A model generated the notes under the pieces. The model worked only from the letters and a program-made list of their open reading frames with translations, did not search any database and had not been told where the DNA came from. The position numbers and the translations under genes are program-made. From contig CAWESS010000032.1 of NCBI GenBank assembly GCA_963811825.1, forward strand, positions 110,720-174,719: a stretch of DNA of 64,000 nt, in the 5' to 3' direction. Below, piece by piece: positions 37,816 through 47,413 of the stretch (positions are counted from its first letter, which is position 1; every line of letters starts with the position of its first letter). Source of the stretch: Fodinibacter sp963811825. GTDB taxonomy: Bacteria > Actinomycetota > Actinomycetes > Actinomycetales > Dermatophilaceae.

Positions 37816-38049
37816 GCGCGCCCGGTGGGCTCAGCCTCGTCCAGGCGACGGCCAACGACATCGCCCCACGGTGGCCACAGTCTCCGCACTCCCAGTTCTT
37901 CATGTCAGGTCCGACGAGGCATCCACCCAGCGCCACGCCGGGTCCGGGCGGGCTACGCCGGAAACCCGTACTGGATCGCCAGCCGCGCATCGCTTGCCGC
38001 AGGAAGGACACCTCGTGTCGTCCGGGCCGCCGGACGCCTCACCGCTCAT
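37812..38049 (-). CDS. Small zinc-ribbon protein, one frameshift
   Basis: From the ATG at 38049: 'SGEASGGPDDTRCPSCGKR', then (after one extra base) 'NWECGDCGHRWGDVVGRRLD', ending 'EAEPTGRA'. The two C-x-x-C knuckles form a zinc ribbon of about 79 residues. Its TGA overlaps the helicase ATG (ATGA, 37812-37815), which is why I believe the small gene is real and coupled. The 238-nt span is not a multiple of three, consistent with one indel. It would be a helicase partner, or possibly the helicase's N-terminal domain split by error. Confidence 0.5.
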
Positions 38050-38144
38050 GCAAGTCACCATGCCAGAGCCCACCGACATCCACCGGCCGTTGTGGGGACG
38101 GCCTCGGCAGACCCGTCAGACGGGGCAGGCGCACTCACCGGCGG

Positions 38145-38856
38145 TCACGCCTCATAGGGGGATGCAGCGGGACACCGCTGTCCGCCACATAGGTGCGCGA
38201 CGGCCTGCCGCGTGCCTCCCGTCTTCATGTTTCCCGTCTCCCGCAGGAAGCCGTCGATGGCCAGGACCTTGCGGTGGAAGTTGCCGGGGTCGAGAGTGTC
38301 GACGCCCCACACGATCTCGTAGACCCGGCGCAGCTCGGCGACCGTGAACTCCCGTGGACAGAACGCCGAGGCCAGACCCGTGTACTCGAGCTTGCTCCGG
38401 GCCCGCTCGACTCCGTCCGCCAAGATCTGCGCGTGGTCGAACGCCAAGGGCGCCGACGCGTCCACCCAACACCTCGTCAACCGGTAGCCACATGGCGTCG
38501 GCGGCGTCGGACCCCGCCGTCGGCTCCGGCGCATCGGCAGTCAGGACCACCCAGGCGACGGTGACCACCCGACCCCGCGGGTCGCGATCAGCGCCGCACC
38601 GTAGGTACGCAGCTGCTCGAGGACGACGTCCTCGGGCTTCAGCCCCGCCTCCTCCTCCAGCTCACGGTAGGCGGCCTGCTCGATGTCCTCGCTTGGCCTG
38701 CACGAAGCCCCCAGGTAGGGCGAGTCGCCCCTTGAAGGGAGCCCCACCACGCTTGACCAACAGGACGCACAACCGCTCGTCCCGGATCGTCAGCACGACG
38801 AGGTCGGCGGTCACGCTGAAGACCGGGTAGTCGCTCACATACTTCGCGGCACTCAC
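38145..38856 (-). CDS. Nudix-domain protein with winged-helix tail (NrtR-like regulator), frameshifted
   Basis: About 235 residues from the GTG at 38856 (AGAGG upstream). 'YPVFSVTADLVVLTIRDERL' and 'VLLVKRGGAPFKGRLALPGG' lead into the Nudix box, 'DIEQAAYRELEEEAGL' (G...E...REL-EE-G, intact across two frames). The C-terminal 'EFTVAELRRVYEIVWGVDTL' and 'GNFHRKVLAIDGFLRETGNM' form the winged-helix typical of NrtR-type repressors that sense ADP-ribose or related nucleotides. Since the Nudix box is complete, it may still hydrolyse its ligand. It is divergent from the ADP-ribosylglycohydrolase gene, with two matching palindromes in the gap. Breaks occur near 38750, 38690 and 38570. Confidence 0.82.
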
Positions 38857-38869
38857 GAGAACCTCTTTC

Positions 38870-38920
38870 TTGTCGTGTTGACAATTGCTGACGAGGAACC
38901 ATATCTTGTCTCTCAGACAA
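38870..38920 (+). promoter_or_regulatory. Divergent promoter with twin TTGTC-N5-GACAA operators
   Basis: Perfect palindromes at 38870-38884 and 38906-38920, both TTGTC-N5-GACAA, centre to centre 36 bp. A -35 (TTGACA, 38878-38883) lies inside the first. A -10 (TATCTT, 38902-38907, spacer 18) overlaps the second. The glycohydrolase start (GTG 38942) follows an AGGAGG at 38931-38936. Bound protein would cover both promoter elements. The first palindrome is only 14 bp from the regulator's own start, so autoregulation is expected. The spacing and form fit an NrtR-like repressor; the exact family motif is not verified. Confidence 0.82.
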
Positions 38921-38941
38921 TTTATCACGAAGGAGGCCTCC

Positions 38942-40438
38942 GTGGAGCTCACGACGCGACAGACGGACCGTGCGGCCGGGGTGCTGCTGGGGCAGGCGTG
39001 TGGAGACGCGCTCGGCGTCCCCTACGAGTTCTCCACTCCCCCGGTCGGGTGACCCGCAGATGCGTGGAGGCGGCCTGGGTCCGTACGCGCCCGGCGAGTG
39101 GAGCGACGACACGCAGATGGCCGTGTGCATCGCCCGCGTCGCGGCGACCGGCGCCGACCTCGCCGACCCGGACGCCCTCGAGCAGGTGGCCACGGCCTTC
39201 CTCGACTGGTTCGACGCCGGCGCCACCGACGTGGGCACCCAGACGCGACACGTCCTCACGACGACGCTCACGCGGCCCCGGCGGCGGCCCCCTCCACGCC
39301 GTGATGACCGACGCGGCATCCGAGCTGTACGAACGCACGGGGCGAGCAGCGGGCAACGGTGCGCTGATGCGCACGGCGATCGTCGGGCTCAGCGCTCTCG
39401 ACGACCGCGGCGCCACGGCCGCACCGCGCGCGTGCCATCGCCGAGCTCACGCACGCCGACCCGCTCGCCGGGGACTCCTGCGTCATCTGGAGCGAGCTCG
39501 TGCGACGAGCCGTCCTCACTGGCGAGATCGACACCTGGGGCGCGCTGAGCCTGGTCCCCGCCGAGCGACGCGGCCAGTGGGCGACGTGGCTGCGCGATGC
39601 CATCGAGGACCCCGAGCCGAAGCGTCACTCCCCCAACGGGTTCACCGTCACCGCCCTCCAAGCCGCGCTGGCAGCAGTCACCAAGGCGCAGCGGTCCTAC
39701 GACGGGCCGGCCGCCTTCCGCGCCGGCCTCAACGAGGCCGTCCTCGCGGGCAACGACACCGACACCGTGGCCGCCATCGCCGGCGGGCTGCTCGGCGCTC
39801 TGCACGGCGCCTCTGCCATCCCCGCCGAGTGGCGGCGCATCGTCCACGGATGGCCCGGCATCCGGGCTCGCGACCTCGTGCGCCTTGCCGTGAGTACGGC
39901 CCGCGGAGGGCCGCGACGCGGGCCGGTGGCCGGCCAAGGCTCGGATGCCGTACGCCGGCCAGTGGGACGCGCAGCTGCCCGCTCGCGCATCCCTCACCCT
40001 CACGACCCCGAGGTGCTCATCGGCACCGTGGCCGACCTGGCGCGCACCCGCGAGCTCGGCGTGGATGCCGTGGTGTCCCTCTGCCGGCTCGGCACGGACG
40101 ACGTGCCCGCCGCCGGCGTCGCGCCGGAGGACCACGTCGAGATGTGGCTGATCGACTCCGGGCGGCCCGACGACAACCCTCACCTCGACGCCGTGCTGGA
40201 CGACGCGGCCGCCACCATCGAGGCGTTCCGGGCCGAGGGCAAGCGCGTGCTGGTCCACTGCGTGGCCGCCCAGCAGCGAGCGCCAAGTGTGGCGGCGCGC
40301 TATGCCGTGCGCCGCGGCATCCCCGCGCATGTCGCCGAAGCAGACCTCAAGCGCGCCCTGCCACGAATCCGCGGCGCAGGGCTCCTGTGGCGCACCGCTC
40401 TTCGAACCGAAGCTCACCCCACGACGAAGGGAGCCTGA
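38942..40438 (+). CDS. ADP-ribosylglycohydrolase-dual-specificity phosphatase fusion, frameshifted
   Basis: About 498 residues from the GTG at 38942. The ARH domain opens 'RAAGVLLGQACGDALGVPYE'. It has the Mg ligands 'PGEWSDDTQMAVCIA' and, near residue 270, 'LAGNDTDTVAAIAGGLLGAL', so it should be active on ADP-ribosyl-protein or similar. The C-terminal part is a protein-phosphatase-like fold: 'ELGVDAVVSLCRLGTDDV' and the signature 'VLVHCVAAQQRAPSVAARYA' (HC-x5-R). Frame breaks lie near 39050, 39280, 39430 and 39920; the first is a GGG read for GG. It is followed after 1 bp by the zinc-ribbon gene. The two catalytic domains may remove ADP-ribose and phosphate from one target. Confidence 0.85.
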
Positions 40439-40439
40439 C

Positions 40440-41290
40440 ATGGCCCTGGTGACCTGCCCGGAGTGCACGTCCGACGACATCACCCTCGACGAGAAGCTCG
40501 ACGACGGCCGCAAGCGCGTGCGCTGCAGCGCCTGCGGGACGACCTGGGTCCACGGCGTCGCAGCGCCGCCGCCGGTCGCATCGAAGAGCCCGCACGAGGT
40601 GGCACGGCCTGAAGTTCCCCACTCCTGCGATGGTCGAGTCCGGTCGGCAGGCTCGCGTCGACGCCCTCAAGGCGCAGTTCCTCCAGCACCAGCCGGCAGA
40701 GGAGCTGGACGTGGCGCCGTACTGGCGGCGGTACCAAGAGATCTTCTCGGCCGCGGGGCTGTGGGCCTGTAACCCCCAGGACCTCAAGGACTTCGCGAAC
40801 AACGACATCGGGGCGCGCCCGGGCAACATGTCGGTCTTCAACTCCGCGTGGAACGAGATGGGCGAGGCGGCGGCAGCCGAGCAGACTCGAAGCACCATCG
40901 AGTACCTGCTCCGCGGCCCGGAGAGCATCCCCCTCGAGGACCGCCTCACGCACCTGATCGAGGGCAGGAACGGCATGGGCATGAAGGGGTTCAAGGAGTC
41001 GCTGCTCACCCGGGTCCTCTGTGTCGTCGAGCCGAAGTCCTTCCTACCGATCCTCACGTACTCGGGTGAGGGCACGGGCAAACGCGACATCACCGAGGCC
41101 GTCTACGGGCTGCGGATGCCCAAGCAGGACCAGGTGACGATGCAGATCGGCCGGTTGGCCGTGTGGAGCAACGACCTGCTGCTCGAGCTGGTCGGCGACG
41201 GGTTCGCCACCCGTCAGCACGCGTCGTCGTTCCTCTGGTGGGCGAAGGACCAGGACTTCAGCGTCCCCCCGGGGCCGAGCGATGACACCG
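40440..41290 (+). CDS. Zinc-ribbon protein with McrB-N-like helical domain, frameshifted
   Basis: About 284 residues from the ATG at 40440. A zinc ribbon (C-x-x-C...C-x-x-C) 'LVTCPECTSDDI' and 'RVRCSACGTTWVHG' is followed by a long helical region: 'PYWRRYQEIFSAAGLWACNP' and 'SIPLEDRLTHLIEGRNGMG', then 'MKGFKESLLTRVLCVVEPKS' and 'FLPILTYSGEGTGKRDITEA'. The latter resembles helical specificity domains upstream of McrB-type GTPases, but no GTPase motif is present. Likely DNA- or RNA-binding. The frame break near 40605 joins ribbon to helices. It is operonic with the ARH-phosphatase gene. Confidence 0.68.
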
Positions 41291-42360
41291 GATCAGGTGC
41301 GCGCCGAGCAGTGGACCGAGCGAGTCACGAGGGCTGGTGCTCGGGCTTGCCCTCGGCGAGTCCGTCGGGCGCGGCCTGCACCGCTCCACCCTCGATCGCC
41401 GCGGGCGTGTCGACCCAGCTCGCCGCCTTCACCCTCGAAGGGCTACATCCGGGCGATGGTGCGGATGTCGCACAAGGGCATCTGCAACCCCGCAGGGGTG
41501 ACCTGGCGTGCCTACGTGAGGTGGGCGCTCGGCCAGAAGGTCACCGGGGTGCACCCAGAGGGCGACGATCGGCGCCGCGTTCTGTTCGGCGCCCGACGGC
41601 TGGCTTCGCGAGGTCCCGGCGCTTCACCAGCGGCGTGGCAACTTCTCCCACCACGGTGGCTGCGCTTCGACACGGGATGCCGGGCACGCCCGAACGTCCG
41701 GTCTCACAGAGCATGGGTTGCCAGGGTCTGGTGCGCGTGCTGCCCCTGGCGGTCGCGGCGTTCGGCGGGCAACGTAACACGGCAGTCGACCTCGCTCGGC
41801 GCGCCACGGCCCTCACCCACGGCAGCCCCGTCGGGCTCGACGTGACGAGCGCCGGCGTGACGATCGCCGGTGCCTGCATGGCCGCCCCCGATGTGCTCGA
41901 GGGCGTGCACGAGGGAGCCAACGAGGCTCAGGAGATGGGCCTGCCCAGCTCCCTCTCGGACACGTACCAGTCGGTCGTCGGGCGGGACTACAAGAAGGGG
42001 AACCCTCTCGGTGTTGCGCGAGGTGGCCCCCGACAAGTCCGCGCGGTCCGCGCTGGCCGGCGGGCTCTACGTCGCGGCGACCTACCCCCATCCGCCGCAG
42101 TTCATCGAGGCGCTGGAGTTCGCCGCGCACGGCACCCGATGGCGACTCGGTCGGCCGCGGTGGCGGGCGCCTTGCTGGGCGCCGGCCACGGAGCCTCCCA
42201 GCTGCCGGTCGACCTCGTCAGCCGACACGAGCTCGCCTGGGTGCTCGACACCTTGGCTCGGGATGCCGTCGCTGGAGATGACCGACTCACCCGGTGGAGT
42301 CCGAATACAGCGAGGCCGCGGACCGCAGTGGTGGACTCGCTACCCCGGCTGGTGACCGGG
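41282..42360 (+). CDS. ADP-ribosylglycohydrolase-like protein lacking SDDT motif, frameshifted
   Basis: From the ATG at 41282: 'GLALGESVG', 'IAAGVSTQLAAFTLEG', 'VRMSHKGICNPAGVTWRAYV', 'DLARRATALTHGSPVGLDVT' and 'HPPQFIEALEFAAHG', then 'VAAVAGALLGAGHGASQLPV'. This is the ARH fold (helices and order), but where ARH1/3 and the neighbour have SDDT the sequence reads 'GVSTQLAAFT'. The second acidic site reads GDS rather than DTD. It may therefore be a non-catalytic paralogue or bind another ligand. Eight or more frame breaks; the exact end (about 42300-42360) is uncertain. It overlaps the preceding gene. Confidence 0.7.
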
Positions 42361-42539
42361 CGTCACGGCGGACGGTGCGTCCGGGCTCGGGGTGGAGACG
42401 GCGATGCGTGCTCTCGAAGCGAGGCGCTGTTACCCCCTGGCGCGTTCGCGATGATCGTCGAGGTCCGTCGGGTGGACGGCCCGCGAACGTCTTGGGTCCT
42501 CCGAAACTGCTCGGAGCGGGCAGGTAGACGACGAGCCGG

Positions 42540-43215
42540 TCACGCCCTCCGATCGGCGGTCGACGGACGTACGGGCCTCTTCGGCAGATCGAGGTCGGTC
42601 GCGAGCCGGTCGTGAGCATGGGACCCGACAATGACGACGACCTCGGCCGGTGACAACGCCACCACCCGGTCGAGGTAGCGGTCAGCGCACGTCGCCGCCG
42701 CCTTCTTCACGCCGACCTCGTTCTTGCTCTTGCAGTGGACGACCTCGGTCATCGCGTAGTCCCGGAAAGGCTCTGCGCCGGGGCCAAGCAACTCGACGGC
42801 GCGAGCGCGGATGACGAAGCCCAGAACTTCGTCGCAGGCGCGTAGGTTCCGTCGATCCGTCGGTGGCGTTGTGGACGACGTGGGGGACGGGCAGGACGTC
42901 GGGGTCGAACCGGCGCGTGACGAAGTCGACGATCTCGGCGTCCGAGTCCGCGGCCCTCGGGTATGCCTCGGCCGTATCCGGATGGTCGGGATCGTTCGGC
43001 TCGGAGATGCTCGGGTTGGACGAGATGAAGAGGACGCGTGCTGGTTCCAGCGAACCAGCCCAGGCCTCGGGGACTTGGCGGTCGTCCTCCGGGCCCGCCT
43101 GCACGGCCACGACGTCGTGGCACGGGTGCGTGGTGTCACCCAGAGCGACGGTGATGAGTGGGCACCGCGCCACCTCGAGGGCGAGGTCCCGCGCGCTGGA
43201 GGACGGCGCCGCCAC
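42540..43215 (-). CDS. Uracil-DNA glycosylase-superfamily-like protein, frameshifted
   Basis: About 225 residues from the ATG at 43215. 'EPARVLFISSNPSISEPNDP' resembles the first UDG motif region, and 'EPFRDYAMTEVVHCKSKNEV' with 'AATCADRYLDRVVALSPAEV' leads to 'VVVIVGSHAHDRLATDL', which sits where the UDG/SMUG second motif (H-P/H-A) lies. The nucleotide-binding fold seems right, but catalytic residues are not certain. A break near 42850 joins the two halves. It starts 37 bp after the macro-SIR2 stop on the same strand, so the two form an operon. It could act on DNA, or bind a nucleotide made or consumed by SIR2. Confidence 0.62.
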
Positions 43216-43251
43216 GCCTCGACCGCCGAAGGGCGGGCCGCTCCTTCGCGG

Positions 43252-44842
43252 TCAGCTGGGCTGCATCCGAGACGGGCGTCTGGCGACTCTGCCACCGGGG
43301 TCGAACCCCAGCGACAGCAGGAGCCGTTCGGCCTTCGCCCATCCTGCAGACTCCAGCGGCCTCCGAACCAGCCGCTGCAACGAGCGGCTCCAGCGCGCCG
43401 CCGCAGTGCTCGGTCAGCGTCCGTGGAGCCGCTGGCGTAGCGCTCGTCCAGGAGGTACTCACCCGCGAGCTCGCTCTTGCGGAGTGCGGCCCAAGCGACG
43501 CGGTCGAGGAAGACTTCGAGGGTGCGCGCAGCAGCAGGAAGGTCGTCCTCCGCCCCGACAGGGACGACGTCGATCTCCCCCAGCCACGCCTTCTCGTCCA
43601 CCGAGCCAGGGTGAAGCGTCAAGGCGGTGCCCGCAGGCGGCCTGTCCTCCAGGTTCACGGCCCGGTCGCGCACCTTGCGGACCCCGTCTGCGATGTGGCT
43701 GAAGTCGTGGTCGACGAGGCTGAACCCGACGAAGAGGACATGGCTCGTGAGAAGCAGGCTCTCGACGATCCCGTGCAGCGCGCCCCCTTCCTCGGCCAGC
43801 CGCTCGTACTCCGCCTTGGTGAGGACCAGCGTGTCGGGGATCTGGATGTCGCCGTGCAGCTTGAGCAGCCACGGGCCGACCTCCCGAGGCGAGGTTTCGA
43901 GTGAGGACCTCGTACTCGGGCGCACCGTGGATGCCATCGAGGGCGAGCTCGAGGCCGCGGTCGTAGTTCGTGGTCACCATGCGGCGCACGTGCAGCCCAG
44001 CGAGGAGCGCGTGCCCGAGCGCATGACGCTTCAGCTCGAACATCTCCTGCATGAAGGCGCCGTACGCGTCACCGATCAGCCAGCGGAACCCGGCCGCCTC
44101 CTGGAGCAGGTCCGCCCGCTCCGGGAGCGCGTAATTGGGGAGGAACCTCTTGGCCATCTCCTCGATGAGCCCGCGCCAGGTGGGCAGACCCAGGGGCACG
44201 CTGACGCCCGACCCCACGAAGAGGGAGAGCTGGCCCTCCGCGGCTTTCCCGCCGAGCGCATCCGCACGGCGCCGCTGGTCAGGGCTGAGAGCCGCCCCAC
44301 AGCTGCGTACCGTTCGGCCTCCAGCTCGTGGCGGACGGCCTGAACGGCTGCGTAGTCGCGGCGGTCGTGGAGGACGAGTGCGAGGTCGACACTGTGTTCG
44401 GCGGCCAGTCGTGCCAGAGCGGGGACCAGCTGACGCACCACGAGACCCCGGTCGTTGCCGAGCCCACCAGCCCCCGCGCCGAAGAGCGGAAGCGCGATGA
44501 GCGGGAGATGCCGCTTGCGGTGAGCCTGGAGATCGCTGGACGCCGCGCGCACAGCCCCCGCGACCCGGGCGACAAGCTCGTCGACGTCCAGCCCGTGAAA
44601 CTCCCCGCGGTGGCGACCACGTGGACGTGCGTGTGCTCGACCTCGCCCAAGGACGCATGCCACCGCTCGCCGAAGGCGACACCGTGCAGCCTGGCCCCGT
44701 AGGGACCCGGACCGTGACGCCCTTCCGGAAGGAACGGCATCCATGCATGGGTGATGTTCCCCGCCTCGTCGCAAGGGATGATGACGCCGTCAGCGTCGAG
44801 CTTCGTCAGGTCGCCCTGGATGACGAACAGGTGCCCCTCCAT
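43252..44842 (-). CDS. Macro domain-SIR2 fusion, frameshifted
   Basis: About 530 residues from the ATG at 44842. The macro domain has 'LFVIQGDLTKLDADGVIIPC' and 'KRHLPLIALPLFGAGAGGLG'. The SIR2-like domain has 'SLFVGSGVSVPLGLPTWRGL', the catalytic Asn in 'RRMVTTNYDRGLELAL' and the catalytic His in 'GPWLLKLHGDIQIPDTLVL', then 'SHVLFVGFSLVDHDFSHIA'. This is the SIR2 form seen in NAD-degrading defence effectors (as in ThsA), here with a macro domain as sensor in place of SLOG. The C-terminus ends 'LESAGWAKAERLLLSLGFDP'. Breaks occur near 44620, 44230, 43900 and 43320. Class-M sirtuins with lipoylation targets are an alternative, but the SIR2 resembles the defence type more. Confidence 0.8.
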
Positions 44843-45044
44843 GAGCGACAGGCTCCCAGAGTTGCGCTGTACCGGCGGTGGTTTCGGCCCGTTACAAGTC
44901 GGTTTCCTCCGATGCGCCCGTCGCTCGCGTGAGGCCCGCGGAGAGAGTCCGCGCTCCCCGGTGAGCCGCGGGACGCGCTGGCGCCTATCGCTGCCAAGCA
45001 CCTTGTTCTGCTGACCCAGGGAGGGTGGCCGGCTGGCCAACGAC

Positions 45045-45477
45045 TCAGTCTTCGAGGATCCGATCGAAGGCGTCGATGGCGGCATCGTCGCGGCGCACCT
45101 CGTACCCGGCCGCCGTGAGCTCCTGGACCACTCGCTGCTCGTCGTCCTCGGAGAACTCGACCCACTCCTGGCCGACCATGCTCCGCTCGGGCGTCAGCCG
45201 TTCGACGGACGTCGGCCGGCAGCTTCTCGAGCGCCAGCATCCCGGCGTTCGGGGGCCAGTCGCCGTCCGCGACGAGACCGAGCTCGCGCACGTCGTAGGG
45301 CTCGTCGTCCGCAAGCTCATCGTCGTCGGCGCCTGGTGCGTCCGCGGCGCGTGCCTCGCCGTACGTGGACAGCGACAGGACGCGGCGGATCTCGGCCGTC
45401 GCCTCCTCGATCGCGCCCTCAGGGACGATGGTCAGGTAGCCATAGGGCGATGCGCCGTAGACAAGTGACGTTGTCAT
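45045..45477 (-). CDS. Small uncharacterised acidic protein, one frameshift
   Basis: About 144 residues: 'TTSLVYGASPYGYLTIVPEG', 'DDEPYDVRELGLVADGDWPP', then after a break near 45215 'MVGQEWVEFSEDDEQRVVQE', ending 'DAAIDAFDRILED'. It has a conserved-looking N-terminus and an acidic middle. I recognise no family. It lies 202 bp upstream of the macro-SIR2 gene on the same strand and 81 bp downstream of the S1-domain gene, so it may belong to either. Confidence 0.6.
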
Positions 45478-45558
45478 GATGTCGACCCTAGGCGAGACCG
45501 ACCGACAGGCGCGCGGCGACGGCGGCTCCTCCCTCATCCGACACTGCGCCGCGACTCC

Positions 45559-46877
45559 TCAAGGTCGGAAGTCGTCGTGCTGGCGGACGCTCGACAGCTC
45601 GACGCTCCCATCGGCGCGCTGCCAGTAGTGCAGGCGCCTCGCCTGAGGAGCGTTGACCTGCAGGGCCACCCGCCAACAGGTCGACCCGTCCGGGCGGCTC
45701 ACGATAGGCGGCATTGCCACCGTCGGACCTGCGGAGCTGATGCGTCTCGCGGCCCGCCAGCTGGTGGACCCGGCCGGTGAGGATGTCGACGACGACCTCG
45801 ACCACCTTCTGACGGTCGATGCCCTCAGTCGACTGCCAGGACTCGAAGAAGCTCCGGGCCGACGTCGTACCTGCGCCAGAGGCAACGACGCCTTCTCGGC
45901 GGCGGGAATGCGACGCGCCCAGGTGAGGCGGACGTCGAACTCAAGCTGTTCCCTCGGGTCGGCGAACAAGTTGGCGTCGTTCGCCGCCCGGCCCAGTTCC
46001 TCCGTCAGGGCCTGGACCTCGCGGCGACGACGCTCTGCCTCGTTGCCGGCCTCCCGAGCTTGGCGTCGAAGCTGTTCGCGGGATCGTTCCAGCCGCTCCA
46101 CTCGGGCACGGACCGACCTCCAGCTCAGCGAGGAACGCATCGCGCTCGGACTGCAGGGCGGCGATCTCGCATGGTCGGCCGGCAGCTCGGCCGGGGCTGT
46201 CGACGTCTCGACAGGCGACGGTGCGAGGGCCGGCCACTGCGGGCTCAGCCGCGTCGTCCAGCGAGCTCCGGGGCGGCGACGTCCAGGTGTGGTCAGCCAG
46301 GGGGCCGCCGGGCAGGAGCGCGGCCGCCAGCGGCTCGGCATCCGGCTCGACGTCGACGAGGGTGAGGCGCCACCCCTTGCCGTCCGGCTCCCCCACCTTC
46401 ACGACCGTCGCGATGACCGTCTCGCCGACGGTCATGAGCGCCGTCAGTGGGACCCCGGGGGTGGCGCTGGCGTCCTCGGCCTTGACGAAGACGCGGGTAC
46501 CCGGGACGAGCTCGACGTGGCAGCCGCCCGCGTCGAGCCGCGTCACCCTGGCGAGAACCGTGGCGCCAGGCTGGTAGGCGACGAGGAGCTGGTCAGTCGG
46601 GACCAGCGAGTCGCGAACATCGAGGCGTCGATGGACCGGGTCGAGGTCGACCCTCGACCCGCATGCCCTTCGCGAAGAGCCGGTCAGCCTCGACGTCGGC
46701 GACGGTCAGCTCCGGCCAGATGGTGACGACGCCTCGGCCAGTGGTCACCATGGCCCGTGAGCCGATCACCCCCATGACCGTGCCCTCGGCATCGACGGTG
46801 GCTTCGGGCGTGGGCGCGCCGAGGAGACCGGCCGCGAGCGCCATGGCCATCGCGTCACTGATGAGAAGGTCCGTCAC
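45559..46877 (-). CDS. S1-like RNA-binding protein with coiled coil, frameshifted
   Basis: About 440 residues from 46877. N-terminal: 'ATVDAEGTVMGVIGSRAMVT'. Then an S1/OB-like domain: 'QPGATVLARVTRLDAGGCHV' and 'ELVPGTRVFVKAEDASA', followed by 'LMTVGETVIATVVKVGEPDG', a second OB-like strand set. A long coiled coil ('SVRARVERLERSREQLRRQA') and a conserved C-terminal domain follow ('KVVEVVVDILTGRVHQLAGR', 'CWRVALQVNAPQARRLHYWQ', ending 'SSVRQHDDFRP'). Breaks lie near 46640, 46290, 46120 and 45870. It overlaps the upstream small gene, so it is operonic. Function unknown; RNA binding is inferred from the OB folds. Confidence 0.65.
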
Positions 46878-47224
46878 CCTCTGCGCGGTCCTTGACCCCG
46901 TAGGCGAACCGGAGTGGCGACCGGGACGGCTGGGTCGCCCACTCGAGGTCGACCGGGTAGACCCGGCTGGCCCCGCCGTAGACCTGCGTCATGGGCGGCA
47001 TGGCGTGGGAGAAGGCCCAGGACACGTCTCCGGTCGGGATGACGTGGACGTCGGCGAGCTCGCCGAGGGTCGGCACGATCTCTCGTCGTCCACGTACGGG
47101 TCGCTCTGCCCGCGGCCGTACTGATGACGACGACCGGCTTGGTGCGGGCACCGGAGTTGAGCCGGGCCGCGAGCGCGCGCGCTTCTGCCTCCGACTTCAC
47201 GTGCACCACACCCATCTGCCCCAT
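46855..47224 (-). CDS. Small protein, partner of the S1-like gene, one frameshift
   Basis: About 123 residues from the ATG at 47224: 'GVVHVKSEAEARALAARLNS', then, after a break near 47100, 'VHVIPTGDVSWAFSHAMPPM' and 'TQVYGGASRVYPVDLEWATQ'. The 'PTG..SWAF' and 'QVYGGASRVYP' runs look strongly conserved. No family recognised. The stop overlaps the start of the S1-like gene by 23 bp, pointing to a two-gene unit. GC and codon use match the neighbours. Confidence 0.65.
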
Positions 47225-47413
47225 GGCACCTCCTTCGCCGCTCACGTCAGACGCTAGCGCCGGCGCGCAGCCAACCGTGGTCGGGCAAGTCCTTGTGGGG
47301 CGAGCCGCGCACATCGCAAGCGCAACTGGCCTCAGCGAACAGACGTCGAGCGACCCGAGTGTCTCTGGCCAGCTCACCATGGCGCCCCTGGCGGCTCGTG
47401 CCAGAGTGCCCTC

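Noticed and set aside
43252..44842. Thoeris system
   Set aside because: A SIR2 effector is present, but no TIR-domain (ThsB) gene lies nearby and the sensor is a macro domain.
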